64,000 nt of DNA from Gossypium raimondii (lineage: Eukaryota; Streptophyta; Magnoliopsida; Malvales; Malvaceae). Positions 39,401-51,305 of the stretch are shown here, piece after piece (position 1 is the stretch's first letter; each line of letters starts with the position of its first letter). Location of the stretch: positions 63,001,980 to 63,065,979 of the forward strand of contig NC_068575.1 of the NCBI RefSeq assembly GCF_025698545.1. Direction: 5' to 3'. The translations under genes and the position numbers were made by a program. The notes beneath the pieces are model-generated. The model was not told the DNA's origin and made no database searches. It saw only the letters and a program-made list of their open reading frames with translations.

Positions 39401-41924
39401 TTTAGATTTTAGATTATGCATAAGGGAAAGTTCCTCCTTAGCCAGGATAGGCCTCCTCAAGCATTCATGAGATTATGTATTAGAAATAATCATCAATTCT
39501 ACACATTTAAGAATTATTACCACAAATGACCACATTCAACTTTCACCAATGCGCTTATAAGATGATCTATCTCACTACTGTTTATATATAATAGTCTCCT
39601 GAAAGTAAACTTGACCAGATCAAGAATATACTACCATCATCCATTTTTCTGCTTAAAAAAGTGGCATTATGTACTAGTTTATAAAAGATGCAAATGAGAT
39701 TATGACGAAGAATTGACCTTTAGTAAGAAATTTGCTCCTGCCACAAGACAATCCATTTCATCTTCTTTGTCGATACTGACCCCAAGCCTTTCTTTAAAGA
39801 GGTCTGCAAACTTGTATGCCCCACCCCCTGTGGCCTTCTCACAAACTCAACTTGTTAGAAGAAGTATGCATTTAAAAAGGTGTGAATGTGAACTGTGAAG
39901 CAATCTATTAACAGTTTAAACCTCAGCTAAACAACTCTTCCACCTATAAAGAACATTTACTATACCATTGCAATAATTACTCAAGCAATTTATTAACATT
40001 TTAAACCTCAGTTAAACAAGTCTTCTACAGACAAAAAACATTTGACTTTTATCATAGCAATTATTACCCAAGAACAAGGCCTTAATATTCTCAAATTAAT
40101 GAATTTTTTCCATATTCTTCTAATGAAACCTCAGGAGAATATTTCATAATGTACCAGCTTAAGTAAAAGAAACAAGACACCTAAATATTGGGGAAATGAA
40201 TAGTCAAGAACTTCTTCCAGGTCATCTAATGTGCAAGGTAATCACAGAATCTATGAGATGGTATGTTTGTATGATCAGTAAAGAAAAGACTGTAGCAGAA
40301 ATGAGACTGCTGCATATACATCGACAGTAGTCATATATTCTTGTGTCTGAAATAGAAAAATATTGATTAGAATAGCCAATAACTCAAATTACCATTTGTA
40401 CATATATTTAAGGATTTTGAAAACAATGCTTTAGTACAGGATCTTCTCACCAATGTAACATAAAATTGGTCCAACTTGTATGAAAATAGAACATAAAAAA
40501 TGCTATGAAGAAGGCACTAAACACAAAGTTACCTTGATAACTGCATTTTCTTTGTTTGTGGCCTCAGAATTCCAGTAATGAGAATCAATTCCTATTTAGA
40601 AAATAGAAGGAAAAGAACAAAAATAATTAAAAAGGCTAAATGTAATTGCTGAACATAATATGTTAATGCAGGTCAACAAAGCCATGAATATGATGCAACC
40701 AGCATGTGAATCTCCATTAATAAGAAAAGAAGATGGATCAAGGAAAAATGAAAAGGGAAAGAAATAAGAATGTTTACTGCCATTGTGAAGCTGCTTGGAA
40801 GAAATAAAATCCAAACATTCATTCAACTTGCTTGTCTCAAACTTCACAAAGTGAAGCCTCCCACCAAGAATAGGATAGCTTCTCCTGCTACCATTTGAAA
40901 TTTCCTTGACAGTTTTCTTCCTCTTATCATCAATTGATTGACCTTCATGTCTTGAAAAGTACACCAACTTAATAAGAGAGCCTGAAAAATAAGATTTTGA
41001 AGTTTTCAATGCTCTAGAAGAGGCAGAAAAATAATTTCGTTAAAGGTTTGAACTATGATTAAAGAGCCAGAAAAAGAACAGAACCGACATGCACAGCAGG
41101 GGTGGGGAAAGGTGGAAGCCATTACAGTAAGGAATCTCATTTTAGTAAAGAAACAATAAAAGCTTATGAAGTCACCTCAGCTCTTCTGAAATAAGTTAAA
41201 ATACTGAAATCAAACGCAACGTACAAGTATTCCTCAAAGAAACAGAACATATCCATATCAGGTTCATAGTTGTGGCATAAAATAACTTTGGAACCTAAGT
41301 TAGACTTTGAAATAGTTCCTTCAGAGTTCAGATGTAGTAGTATCGAATATCAATCTTCTCCCATCATTAGTTCCACAGTAATTCATGCTAGATTATTGTA
41401 GAACTTCCATATAAGGGGGAGTGAAAAGGAGGAGAAGAAAACTCAGGTTTTCTCCAAAGACTGAAAGAAAATAGCCAACAGTTTAAACAAAAAGCAACTC
41501 AGAATGCAAAAACCTTTGAGAACTAAACCATGAGAATGAACCACAAGGACTAGTAGGAAAAAAAGAAGGTTGAATTAGAAATGATGATACCTCCAATATC
41601 AAGAGCAAAATGAGAAATATCATCAGATTGATTAGGCAACAAAATGGTAGGATCCCTTTCCTCAGAATTGCCTTGGATTGCAGCTTTGCTAAGGTCAAGT
41701 TGAGGCCTTGAACCTGACCTGTGAAGCGAATTGCTAGTAGGAGGAGCCATATCTCTCTCACCTCCCTGATTATTGTTATTGTTATTACTATTTTCCTCTC
41801 CTTTCACCACCAACCTTGCCTTGTCTATAACCTCCTTGTTTTTATTATTGTTAATAATATTATTTTGAAGTTCCTCGAACTTATCGCCAATTTCCAGAAC
41901 TGGGTGTCCAGTTAGACCAGCCAT
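30472..41924 (-). CDS. PANK2: Pantothenate kinase 2 with C-terminal DUF89 phosphatase domain
   Basis: The kinase phosphorylates pantothenate in the first step of CoA synthesis; the DUF89 part is a metal-dependent phosphatase thought to act on 4'-phosphopantetheine or damaged forms. Twenty-two minus-strand exons join in frame to 924 aa: 41924-41591, 40981-40778, 40591-40533, 39834-39718, 39269-39150, 39050-38956, 38854-38761, 38619-38488, 38090-37978, 37887-37695, 36180-35972, 35405-35361, 35209-35161, 34452-34370, 33837-33721, 32693-32630, 32342-32196, 32076-31918, 31590-31507, 31418-31224, 31108-31037, 30561-30472. An Asn-rich N-terminus precedes the nucleotide-binding DIGGSLIK (about 109). 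[21 protein letters not shown] and [12 protein letters not shown] follow. DUF89 begins near 500; metal ligands lie in DNSGAD (755-760). The start is the first in-frame ATG after a stop near 42017. The donor of the exon at 37887-37695 is GC, not GT. Length and order match Arabidopsis PANK2 (about 900 aa). Confidence 0.95.
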
Positions 41925-41949
41925 TAATTCCCACAATATTCTCACCACC

Positions 41950-42000
41950 CTAACTGCTTTTGGGGGCTGAGCCTTTTTGGTCACTTGTCCTGTACTCCAT
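41950..42000 (-). promoter_or_regulatory. Possible uORF in the PANK2 leader
   Basis: ATG at 42000 opens a 16-codon frame ending in TAG at 41950, 26 nt before the main ATG and in a different frame. It would be translated only if transcription starts upstream. A TATA-like run at 42243-42260 on the minus strand supports that. Confidence 0.35.
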
Positions 42001-45000
42001 TGACCAAATTTTTTTTGTTAAGGAAAAAAAAAGAATACAATTATGTATGATAATTAAGCACACGTATCAGTAAAGGACTTGGGGATTAAAGACGAAATAC
42101 TCCAGCAAATAAAAATATAATTAATTCATTATCCCAATCAGTAAGGCAAAATATGAAGTGGGGTTGTTGAATTTCAATTGATAAAAGCTGAGAAGAGTGG
42201 GCTGCTTTGAGAATTGACCATACGATTAATCGAGACCCAAATTATATATATATATAAAAGAAGAAGAAGAAAATATTTAGTGTAATTGAATGCGGGAAAA
42301 CTCCAACAAGAAAAGCAGCCAACATTGAATGATCCAGATAAACCTAAAAAAGAATTAAAACAAAATAAAAATCAAAGTTGAACACCAGATACTGATGAAA
42401 AAGTCAAAAGAATGAGACATGGAGTAGGTGGGACGATGAAAGCCAATCCAGAAACCCAAAACGCAAGACGAAAAAGCAAACAATAATAATAAAACTTACT
42501 AGCAATAAAATAAAAATTGAAAAAAAGAAAAAGAAAAATGGCCGACCTTTGAGTCGATGATTTGTGAAGGCAAAACAGAGTAGCAGGTCCAGGTATTATG
42601 GGACACACGATTTGCGGTTCCAGAAAACCTTAACCCGATCGATGTTCTTTGCACACTGGAATAGTGAAGCTCAATTCACTCCCACCCGCAATGAATGCAC
42701 GTGTTTTTCACCTCCTGTCTTTCCACTACATTTGTTTGTTGGTACCTGGTAGACTCGTCGTCCAACCTTGTAGGAATCTTTAATTTTTTGGCGGCTTTTG
42801 ATATAAGTAATTAAGTATTAAGAGATTAGGCCTATCTAAAAAATAGGCGGATTTATACTCCAACATTAAACACTTGAATTTAGCCTGCATCACCAGGTTG
42901 AGATATTGAAATTTTTAAGGTTTTTGGTTCAAGTAATTTTTTTAAAGTATTTTTATATTTGTAGTTAAAATAATTAATCTAAGCTCTCATGTTATAATAT
43001 AAATGCTCTTCTAGCTAGAGCAAAATATTTTGGTATTAATTTTAGTTTTCTCTTTACATTTTTAATTAATCAAATAGATATATTTACATGATAATATTTT
43101 TTAGCCTATGTTCATAATGAATAATTTATAATATTTGAAAATTGAAAAAATATAAAATTTTACATATTATTGGTAATTTAAATATTTATAAGATTTTTTC
43201 CATTAAATATTAGAGTAAATTGTACTGCAAGTCACTTTAAAATAGCGTCGTTTTATTATGGTTACTCTAATATTTTTTTGTCAATTTAGTCACTTTGATT
43301 AAGATAATTGTTCGAATTTGTCACTGCAATTAAAAATTTTGTTAATCCACTAACTAATTGTTGACAAAACTTTTATTTTTATTTTGACTAAAGCTAGGGA
43401 CATCTTTGTAACTAGTCCAAAACATATTTTTCATTGTAACATTAGACTAAAATTTATAAGTTTTCTATTTTTCTATTTTTGTTTTTCGAGAAAAAGTAAC
43501 AAAGGAAATAATGATTGTTTTGACTCAATCTCAAAAAACGAGACTATTACTACTCCTATTAATATTACACGCGCAGAAAATAAAAATAAAATACTAAAAC
43601 TTCAATTTTTCTTTAATATTTTAACTCCAAATCGGTAGATGTAATATCTAAATACATTTGTAAATTAAAAAATATCCGGATCAACTCATCAAATTAAACA
43701 AATAATTTAGCTTAAAATTTGAATTTTATTAAAATATTTATATATAATGTAATCTACTTTAATCCTACAATCATCTTGCTTCAAGTGAGCCTCTTTTGAG
43801 CTTTAAATTAAAATGTTGGTTGCATCTTGTTTGTGAGCTATTTGGGATTTGGCCCAATAAGGAGCCCGCATTTGTTTTATCTTTTCATTTTTTGATATTG
43901 AAAATAAAAATGCGAGAAGAAGTAGAACGTCAATTTGAGAATCAACCATTTGCACATTCGATAGTAAACCATCAAGAACCATAATCTGAGACACCAATAG
44001 TGGTACGCTAAATGTACATCACTTGTCATTTGCTACATTTATATATTTAATTATAGACACCTTTTGAAGAGATAAATAATTAATCATGATGTGATCTTAT
44101 GATTAAAGGAGATTTGACTTCTTTTTAATATTAAAAGAAGGTTGTGGTATTCATTATAATTTTTACAAAGTTATTTTATATTGATTTTTGATTGAATTTT
44201 TCAGCAATATTTATTTATATATTTCTAAACAAACTTTAAAGTTTTCAAACAAAGCTTGGAGATTTGATGATAGAATCTATAATTTTGTTTCAGTAAATTA
44301 AATTTTGGATACATAATTTGCGATGTTAAACATGAACTTTGATTTTGTGCAATTTTACATACAAAATTTTAATTTAATTGATTTTCACAAATCAATAACA
44401 TTATTATGGATATAGAATCATTTTAAGTTTATATTTATGAAATATAAAATGGTTTCTTTAAATGTATTTTTCATAAACTGATTTTTTAGGTTTTCTTTAA
44501 AAGATAATTTATTGTTTTAATGCAAAAATTCCTAAAATAAGGCATATCTTTTGTAGGAAGACATGAAAATTTCTTTAATTTACAAACGAGAGTATCACCG
44601 CATATTCCATTAGTTTTAGCTTAAGGAAAACAAAACCTAAGTGTTAGAGAATGAAACAATTAATTAAATCCTCCATCCATTACACTAAATACAAAAATGG
44701 AAATTTATTCCACAAATGATTGAAGGGAATTCCCTTTTTTCATGTCATTCAACTCATACAATTATTAATTAGCCTTTAGTTTGTTGACTACAAAATAGTA
44801 CCCAATTCTGATTTTCTGGATGGATATATATGGTTTCTTTCCTTCATAAATGAAAATTTTGGAAAGTGGTATGATACTAGCCCAACCTAGCCTAGCCAAT
44901 TTCTGTTAGCTGTCAAGCTCCTCCAATTTGATTGACAACTGAATTTCATGCATTTATTTTAAAGTTTTCCCATGCCCTCATTTCTTGTTTGCTTTTCTTA

Positions 45001-46120
45001 TGATTCTTGAAAATTCAACAAACATATGTTACCAACTTTGGTTCATTAAAGAATCAAACTATGATTTACTAAATTACTTTAATATTTTTATTATTAATTT
45101 CTAAATTTGTCTTTATAATTTACAATAAACAATCAAATGGAGTTTTTTCTTGTCTTGTATTTGCCTTGCATGTAATGTATACATATATATTTTAAATACT
45201 AGAAATCTTATCACTCGTATATTCATGTGGAAATCACACTTTTAGAACACAGATGTGCGTTTAAGAATAACATATAATAGTTAATAAAATCTATGGTTAA
45301 AAATATATTAAATTGTAGGTAAAACAAAATTTAAATACATAAATACACCATATTAACAATACTAAATACACTACAATTCTTTATATGGTTTTGTTATCAA
45401 TTGTGCGCCGATGTCAAATTGACCTATGACACCAACTTAATTAATAATATTAATATAAATACATAATTCATGGAGGTAATAAAGTGTGCATAATAAAAAT
45501 ACAATGTATAAATAAATCAAAATAAAGTCCTGGTTTAGTAGTAAATTTAAAGTTTTTCAATGTGATTGGTGTGAGTTCAAATCTCATTATATATTTTATT
45601 GTTTTTAAATTAAAGATTAAAGTATCCTCTATTAATATAACTTATTTTAAATATAACGTCGTTTTATAATTTCTTAACTGCCCGATTAACTCGTGACACC
45701 AATTCAATAAATATTTTATTAATAATATAGATAATATATAAAATTATTTGTCGGGAGAGGAAACATATTTTTAGAAAATAATATATCATTTAATAGTAAA
45801 AAATATCACCTACATAAATAAAACAAAATTATAGGAGATTAGAAAAACAGGGATGTTAGATGTCTATCATATTTATAGTGGCAAACTCTAAGCAAAAAAT
45901 GCAGCAAAGGCAGTTACTTTATTTACAATCAATCAATTGCATGGCCCATTTTGATAGATTTCATATTATGTGTATATTAAATATTAGGCATGAATTACTT
46001 GATTTCATTAAAATATACTATTTCTTAGAGCATTTAATCTGTATAATTAAGGAACATTTTTGTGAGAGTATATTTTATTGTGAAATTTTGTGTTGTGATT
46101 TTATAAGTTAAGTTCATAAT
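42001..46120. other. Spacer between PANK2 and the Copia element
   Basis: The first few hundred bases should be the PANK2 promoter and leader, with TATATATATATAT at about 42244-42256. About 43205-43360 (AGTCACTTTAAAATAGCG to GTCACTGCAATTAAAA) looks like a dispersed repeat fragment. The rest is AT-rich and I see no gene; several short open frames there have no recognisable features. Confidence 0.4.
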
Positions 46121-46577
46121 TGTTGAGTATGCCTCATATTTTAGTTAAATTTGAGAGACAATCTCCCGTTAAACTTTGTTTATTTGTTTCATCGAATTCG
46201 ATTAGTTTAGATTATTTTATTATTATTTAACCTATGAATTTAACCTATAAATAGTTATTTGACCTACGAATTTAGCCTATAAATAGGATTTTTTACAACC
46301 ATAGAAAAAACACCCATTAAAAAGATTAGAACTTATAACACTTTTGGAGATTTCTGTGTTTACATTTTGAGGGATTTTTGTTTTCGGGTTTCGGGGTTTA
46401 TTTTTTATCTCCATCTTTTGTACTATTAATTCTTTTGTCATTATAGTAATATTATCTTTTCTCGTGGTTTTTTATTCTCTCTAGTGGGGTTTTTCTATGT
46501 TAATTTTTGTGTTCAATTTATCAATTTCTTCCACTATTTTTTACTTGTTCGTTGCTTAATCTAGTCAATTCCCAACA
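46121..46577 (+). repeat. 5' LTR of the Copia element
   Basis: Runs from TGTTGAGTATGCCTCATATT to TCAATTCCCAACA and matches 50879-51305 along its whole length apart from substitutions and indels. Confidence 0.88.
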
Positions 46578-46579
46578 AG

Positions 46580-46591
46580 TGGTATTAGAGA
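46580..46591 (+). other. Primer-binding site of the Copia element
   Basis: TGGTATTAGAGA, two bases after the 5' LTR, resembles TGGTATCAGAGC, the complement of the initiator methionine tRNA 3' end used by most plant Copia elements. Confidence 0.75.
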
Positions 46592-46645
46592 TAGTTTAAT
46601 TTTCGCAGATCAGCCCATTTAGAGATTGCAACAACAAGGTTTGAC

Positions 46646-47745
46646 ATGGAGAAGTTCGATGGTGTTACAAATTTCAATATGTGGCTAGTTCAGATGATGG
46701 CAATTCTAGTTCAAACTGACTTGAAAAAGATCGTTACCAAGAAAAAATTGAGAATTTAGATCGGACAGAATGGGAAGAGCTTGATGAAAAGGCCCTGTCT
46801 ACAATCTAGTTGTGTTTTGTGAATAAGGTATTGTATGAGGTATGGATGGAGAAAACCTCATCCGCATTGTGGAAAAAGTTAGAAACTCTTTATGCGACTA
46901 AGTCTTTGGCTAACCAGTTAGTGTTGAAACAACGTCTATTTATGTTTCACATGAACGAGGATGAGCTTCTTAGAGATCACATTAGTCAATTTATTACTCT
47001 TTTGAATGATTTAAAGAATGTTGAGGTTAAGATTGACGACAAAGATCAGACTATGTTGTTATTGTACTCTTTACCCTCTTCATACAAGTTTTTCAGGGAG
47101 ACCCTGATTTATGGCAGAGATAAACTCTCGTTCGAGGATTTGAAGGGTCATTTGTTGAGTAAAGACAAACTTGACAATGAGTTTGGTTCGATAGCAAGGA
47201 AGATAGGCAAGCTTCCATTTTGGTAGCATCAAAGAAGCAAGACAAAATGTGTCATTATTGTAAAAAGTTAGGTCACGTCAAAGCAAATTGCCATAAAATT
47301 GCGAAATAAAAGGGCTACTGAGAGTTGAGAGGAAGATGTAGCGGGTGCTAATTTTACCGACAAAAGCGATGATGATTTCTTATTAGTGTCAATGAGTGAT
47401 AGCTCCGAGCTTACATCTGATTAGATCCTAGATTCGGGATGTTTTTTTAACGTGTCCCAACAAAGAATGGTTCTCCACATACAGTTCGGTTGAAGGTGGA
47501 GTTGTATGCATGGGGAACGATTCATCCAGTAAGGTAATCGGTATTGATACTGTTAAAATTAGGATGAACGATCGGATGATTAGGACATTTTCAAATGTCA
47601 AGTATGTACCTAATTTAAGAAAGAATCTCATCTCCTTGAGTATTTTAGACTCCAAATGTTGCAGAATTAACATTAATTCAAGCGGCATTAAGGTATCTCA
47701 TGGGGCTCTCGTTTTGTTAAAAGGTAAAAGAGCTTGCAGTATTTA
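46646..47745 (+). pseudogene. Copia gag and partial protease/pre-integrase, broken
   Basis: Starts MEKFDGVTNFNMW, typical of Copia gag, but meets a stop after about 37 codons and another just before the longest open stretch (46810-47226), which carries the UBN2-type gag core. A zinc knuckle CHYCKKLGHVKANC (pattern CX2CX4HX4C) follows at about 47250. A protease-like LDSG lies near 47429. The reading then passes into the GAG-pre-integrase region until it is cut by the solo LTR at 47746. Confidence 0.8.
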
Positions 47746-48974
47746 TGTAACAGCCCGTTTTCTGTGAAATCGGAATAGTGATTTTGGGACCACAAATATG
47801 AGGTCAAAAAAATTATTTTAATATTATTTTGTGATCTACAGCATGATAGGATTATGTTATAAAAATTTGGTTAAGAAATTTTACCGTTTGCAAGTTTAAT
47901 TTGAGGAAAATGGCTAAATCACGTAAAGTGCAAAAGTTGTGTTCTATTAGCTAAAGGTATTAAATAGCTATAGAACTTTAAAGTGGAGGTCCTTATATGG
48001 TAATTAGACTATTAATTGAGTATGTGGATGTGCTTGGCATGGTAATTGTGTAATTTTTAAAGTTAGGTAAATGTAATTTGGTAATTAAATATAAAAATAA
48101 ATAAAACAACCAAAGCTATCATCTTTGTTAGCTTTCTCCAACTAAAAATTTCAGCAAGAAACACATTTTGAAAGCTTGAAATTTTCAGCCAAGAAATCCC
48201 TTGCATGTAAGTGAAATTTTGTCTCGTTTTTAGTAATTTTTATGTTTTCGGGATTGTTGTAGCTTAACCTAGCTAACGAGGGGACTAATTTGCAAAATGG
48301 TTGAAATTATAGGGATTTACCATGAGTGTATTTTAGTTTTTTTGTGAAGTTTAATAGAATAAAATGAATCTTTGTTCTGAGTTAAACAACTTTTGTTAAG
48401 TGATTTTTAATGAAATTGTTAATTAGGTATAAAATTGAGAAATGTGAAAATTATGTGGTAAATGTGTGAAATTATGAAATTTATGGGCAGCTATAATCAT
48501 ATATGATATTCGGCTAGGCTTGGGTAGGGATGAAATTGCATGAATTTCATTTTACGAGCCTAGGGACTAAATTGTAAAAAAGTCAAGCAAAATAGTAATT
48601 TTGCCATTACATGATTTTTGGATTGAATTGATTAGAATGATGTTTAAATTAGTTAAATTTGATTATATAGATTAAGAAAAGCAACATTCAGAATTAAATT
48701 GGGGAAAAGACAAAGTAGTGGACTAAACGATCTTTTTTCTCCGTACGAGTTTGAGGTAAGTTCGTGTAATTAAATTGTACATTTATATGTTTTAAATTGA
48801 ATTATATTTTTGCGAATTGAGTAATTTCCATAAATGAATACCGATTGCATATTCGACGACGTGTGATGACTATCAAGCCCTGTTTGAACCTTAGGAAATC
48901 GTAGGATACAAATGACATGTCATTAGGGTTACCAATTTGGTTGAGGTACTGCATGTGTTGCAGACACACCACGG

Positions 48975-49090
48975 TTCGTATGAGCTTACTGGTTTGCAGC
49001 TCGTGAGAGCTTATCGATTCTCAGCTCGTATGAGCTTACCGTTATTTCAGCTCAGAGGAGCTTATCGTTTATAGCTCGTATGAGCATACA
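48975..49090. repeat. Tandem hairpin-unit array in solo LTR 2
   Basis: About five units built on AGCTCGTATGAGCT-like palindromes (arms AGCTC and GAGCT), spaced about 20-35 bp apart by TTACCG/TTATCG-like sequence. Confidence 0.7.
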
Positions 49091-50077
49091 TGTATAGGAA
49101 TTGACGGTTTACAGTTCCATACACCTCGTGTGTACCACCCGTGTATCTAACGATATTCTAAGTGGTTTAACGAGCAAAGTTCTGTTACAAGTTTATATGA
49201 GTTCGATACGAATTAGTACAGGTATTTACATGAATTACATGTAAAAAGGTTTATATATGATATACGGATACATGGTATAAATGTTGTATGTACATAAAAT
49301 TTAAATAGTTGTTGAACTCATAAATGATTTTTTCGGTTTTTATATGAATGCATGGCTAACTTGATTGATGAATATGTGTTAGGCTTTGGCCAAATTGAAT
49401 TGTGATATGCTTTTAGTTACTTACGTAAATTGTGGTTAAATGGTAAGTTAAATTCTGTGTTATACGAACTTACTAAGCTTAATTACTTACTCTGTTTATT
49501 TTTCCGTGTTTTATAGTGTTTCAGCAACTCGTTCGGATTAGAAGTTGTTGGAGATCTCATCACACTATCTATTAACTATTTTGGTACTTTTGGCTATATA
49601 TTTTGGTTAAATGACATGTATAGGTCTTTTTGGCTAATGGTAGCCTATATGTTTGGTTATGTATTTAGTCATTTGATTTGACTTGTTTTTGGTATATTTT
49701 GTTATGTATATATGAGCAAATAGCCTTATTATATGTGACATATGGTTGCCATGGGAATGTCTTGTTTGTGAATTGGTATCTTGGGCACCAAATAATTGAG
49801 GGTGATAAGTGATATACATGTTAAATGTTAGGCACAAAAATGCATTTATGTGTTTGATCATTTAGGTGGATTTTGGAGGCATAATTGATATGTCTTAAAG
49901 TGGCAAATTGAGGTGCTTATGGGTATCATAATTGTGAGTGATGATATTGCATGCTTGGGCTTGATTTTGGTTGGTTTGAATGCCTATTTATGATTTGGTC
50001 ATATGTTAATTGATGTGTTTAATTTGGTACCAAATTTGGGTGAGAAATATGGCTTGGAATATGACCTATTTTTATCC

Positions 50078-50281
50078 ATACGGGCAGAGACACGGGCGTG
50101 TGTCCCCTATAGCCTCTTTAGAAAACAAGTCAGTAGCCTCACACGGCCTAGCACACGGGCGTGTGGCTTGGCCATGTGACCCAATTCAGTGAGTTACACG
50201 GGTACGGACACAAGCTGGGACATGGCCCTGTGTCCCCATTTAGAATGCCTACACGCCTGGCCACACGGGCGTGTGTCCCCT
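50078..50281. repeat. Repeated CACGGGCGTG palindromes in solo LTR 2
   Basis: ACACGGGCGTGTG-like palindromes occur three times (about 50089, 50154 and 50262), each followed by a C-rich stretch or GGC. The segment is GC-rich compared with the surrounding AT-rich LTR. Confidence 0.7.
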
Positions 50282-50520
50282 ACACCTCGGAAAAATTTCC
50301 ATGTTTTCCAAAAAATTCCTTGAGTTCTCAGTTTAGTCCCAACTTGTTTTTAACGTCTATTTTGGGTCTCGAGGGTTCATATTATGGACTATATGAATGA
50401 ATTTGATTGGTTTCTAAAATGTTTGTGTTATGAAAATGAAATGTTTGTTTGTTTGATCTGTAAGTTCAGTAATGTTCCGTAACCCTGTTTCGGCATCGAA
50501 TACGGGTTATGGGTGTTACA

Positions 50521-50878
50521 ATTTATATTCTAGAAGGTTCTACAGTGACTGGTGAAATCGGACGTCCCTCATTCGTTACGGAGTCGAAGCCAACTTGTTT
50601 GGAGCGGTTGCAACTTGGTCATAGGAGGGACAAATGTATGACCGCTTTATTGAAGAAAGGTTTTCTCTTGGATGCAGGTTTTGAAAAGTTAGGACACTGT
50701 GTTCGTGAAAATCAGACTCGGGTTAGTTTTGTTTTGGCAGTGCACAAGTCAAAGGCTAGAAGTTTTCTAGCTTCTAAGCACAGATTCGGCCCAGTTAATT
50801 CCCTGCATAGTTCAAGATAGGGCCATGGCGGGCTTTGACAAAGATAATGTTGTGGAAATACGAGTCAAGGTGGAGATT
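50521..50878 (+). pseudogene. Right part of the Copia GAG-pre-integrase region
   Basis: Continues the interrupted Copia frame: an LEGSTVTGE stretch, LERLQLGHRRDKC and a C/H-containing region up to about 50730. It then ends in a stop at 50818-50820. The polypurine stretch AAGGTGGAGA lies just before the 3' LTR, so the integrase-to-RNase H coding block (several kb in complete elements) is missing. Confidence 0.78.
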
Positions 50879-51305
50879 TGTTGAGTATGCCTCATATTTC
50901 AATCAAATTTGAGAGATAATCTCCAATTAAACTCTATTTATTTGTTTCAGTCGAACTCTGATTAGTCTAGATTATTTTTTATCATTTGACCTACGAATTT
51001 AGCCTATAAATAGGCTCTTTTACAACCATAGAAAAAACACTCATTAAAAAGATTAGAACTCATAACACTTTTGGAGAATTTTGTTTTTACGTTTTGAGGG
51101 TTCTTTGTTTTTGACTTTTTGGGCTTAGTTTTTATCTCCATCTTTTGTACTTTTTGTTCTTTTGCCTTTATAATAAAATTATCTTTACCCATTGTTTTTT
51201 ATCCTCTTTAGAGGGGTTTTTCCACGTTAAATTTTTGTGTTCAATTTCTCAATTTCTTCCGCTATTTTTTACTTGTTCGTTGCTTAATTGGGTTGATTCC
51301 CAACA
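50879..51305 (+). repeat. 3' LTR of the Copia element
   Basis: TGTTGAGTATGCCTCATATT to TTGATTCCCAACA, preceded by the polypurine tract and followed by the duplicated target ATAAC. Confidence 0.88.

Larger units (their letters stand above)
47746..50520. mobile_element. Solo LTR 2, Tekay/Del-type Gypsy, nested in the Copia element
   Basis: Begins TGTAACAGCCCGTTTTCTGT and ends TACGGGTTATGGGTGTTACA, 2775 bp. It is flanked on both sides by the perfect 5-bp duplication ATTTA (47741-47745 and 50521-50525). Taking out the LTR and one ATTTA leaves the interrupted Copia frame continuous, so the boundaries are secure. It contains two sets of palindromic repeats (see the next two entries) and no coding region. 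Confidence 0.92.
46121..51305 (+). mobile_element. Decayed, internally deleted Ty1/Copia element split by a solo LTR
   Basis: The element has a 5' LTR (46121-46577), a primer-binding site, gag, a partial protease/pre-integrase region, a purine tract and a 3' LTR (50879-51305). Flanks are ATAAT and ATAAC, a target-site duplication with one difference. Without the inserted solo LTR the element is about 2.4 kb. Integrase, reverse transcriptase and RNase H are absent, so it cannot move by itself. The LTRs differ in length (457 and 427 bp) and at many bases, so the insertion is old. Confidence 0.88.

Noticed and set aside
41998..42000. ATG at 42000 as the PANK2 start
   Set aside because: Its frame stops after 16 codons; the conserved frame has its first ATG at 41924.
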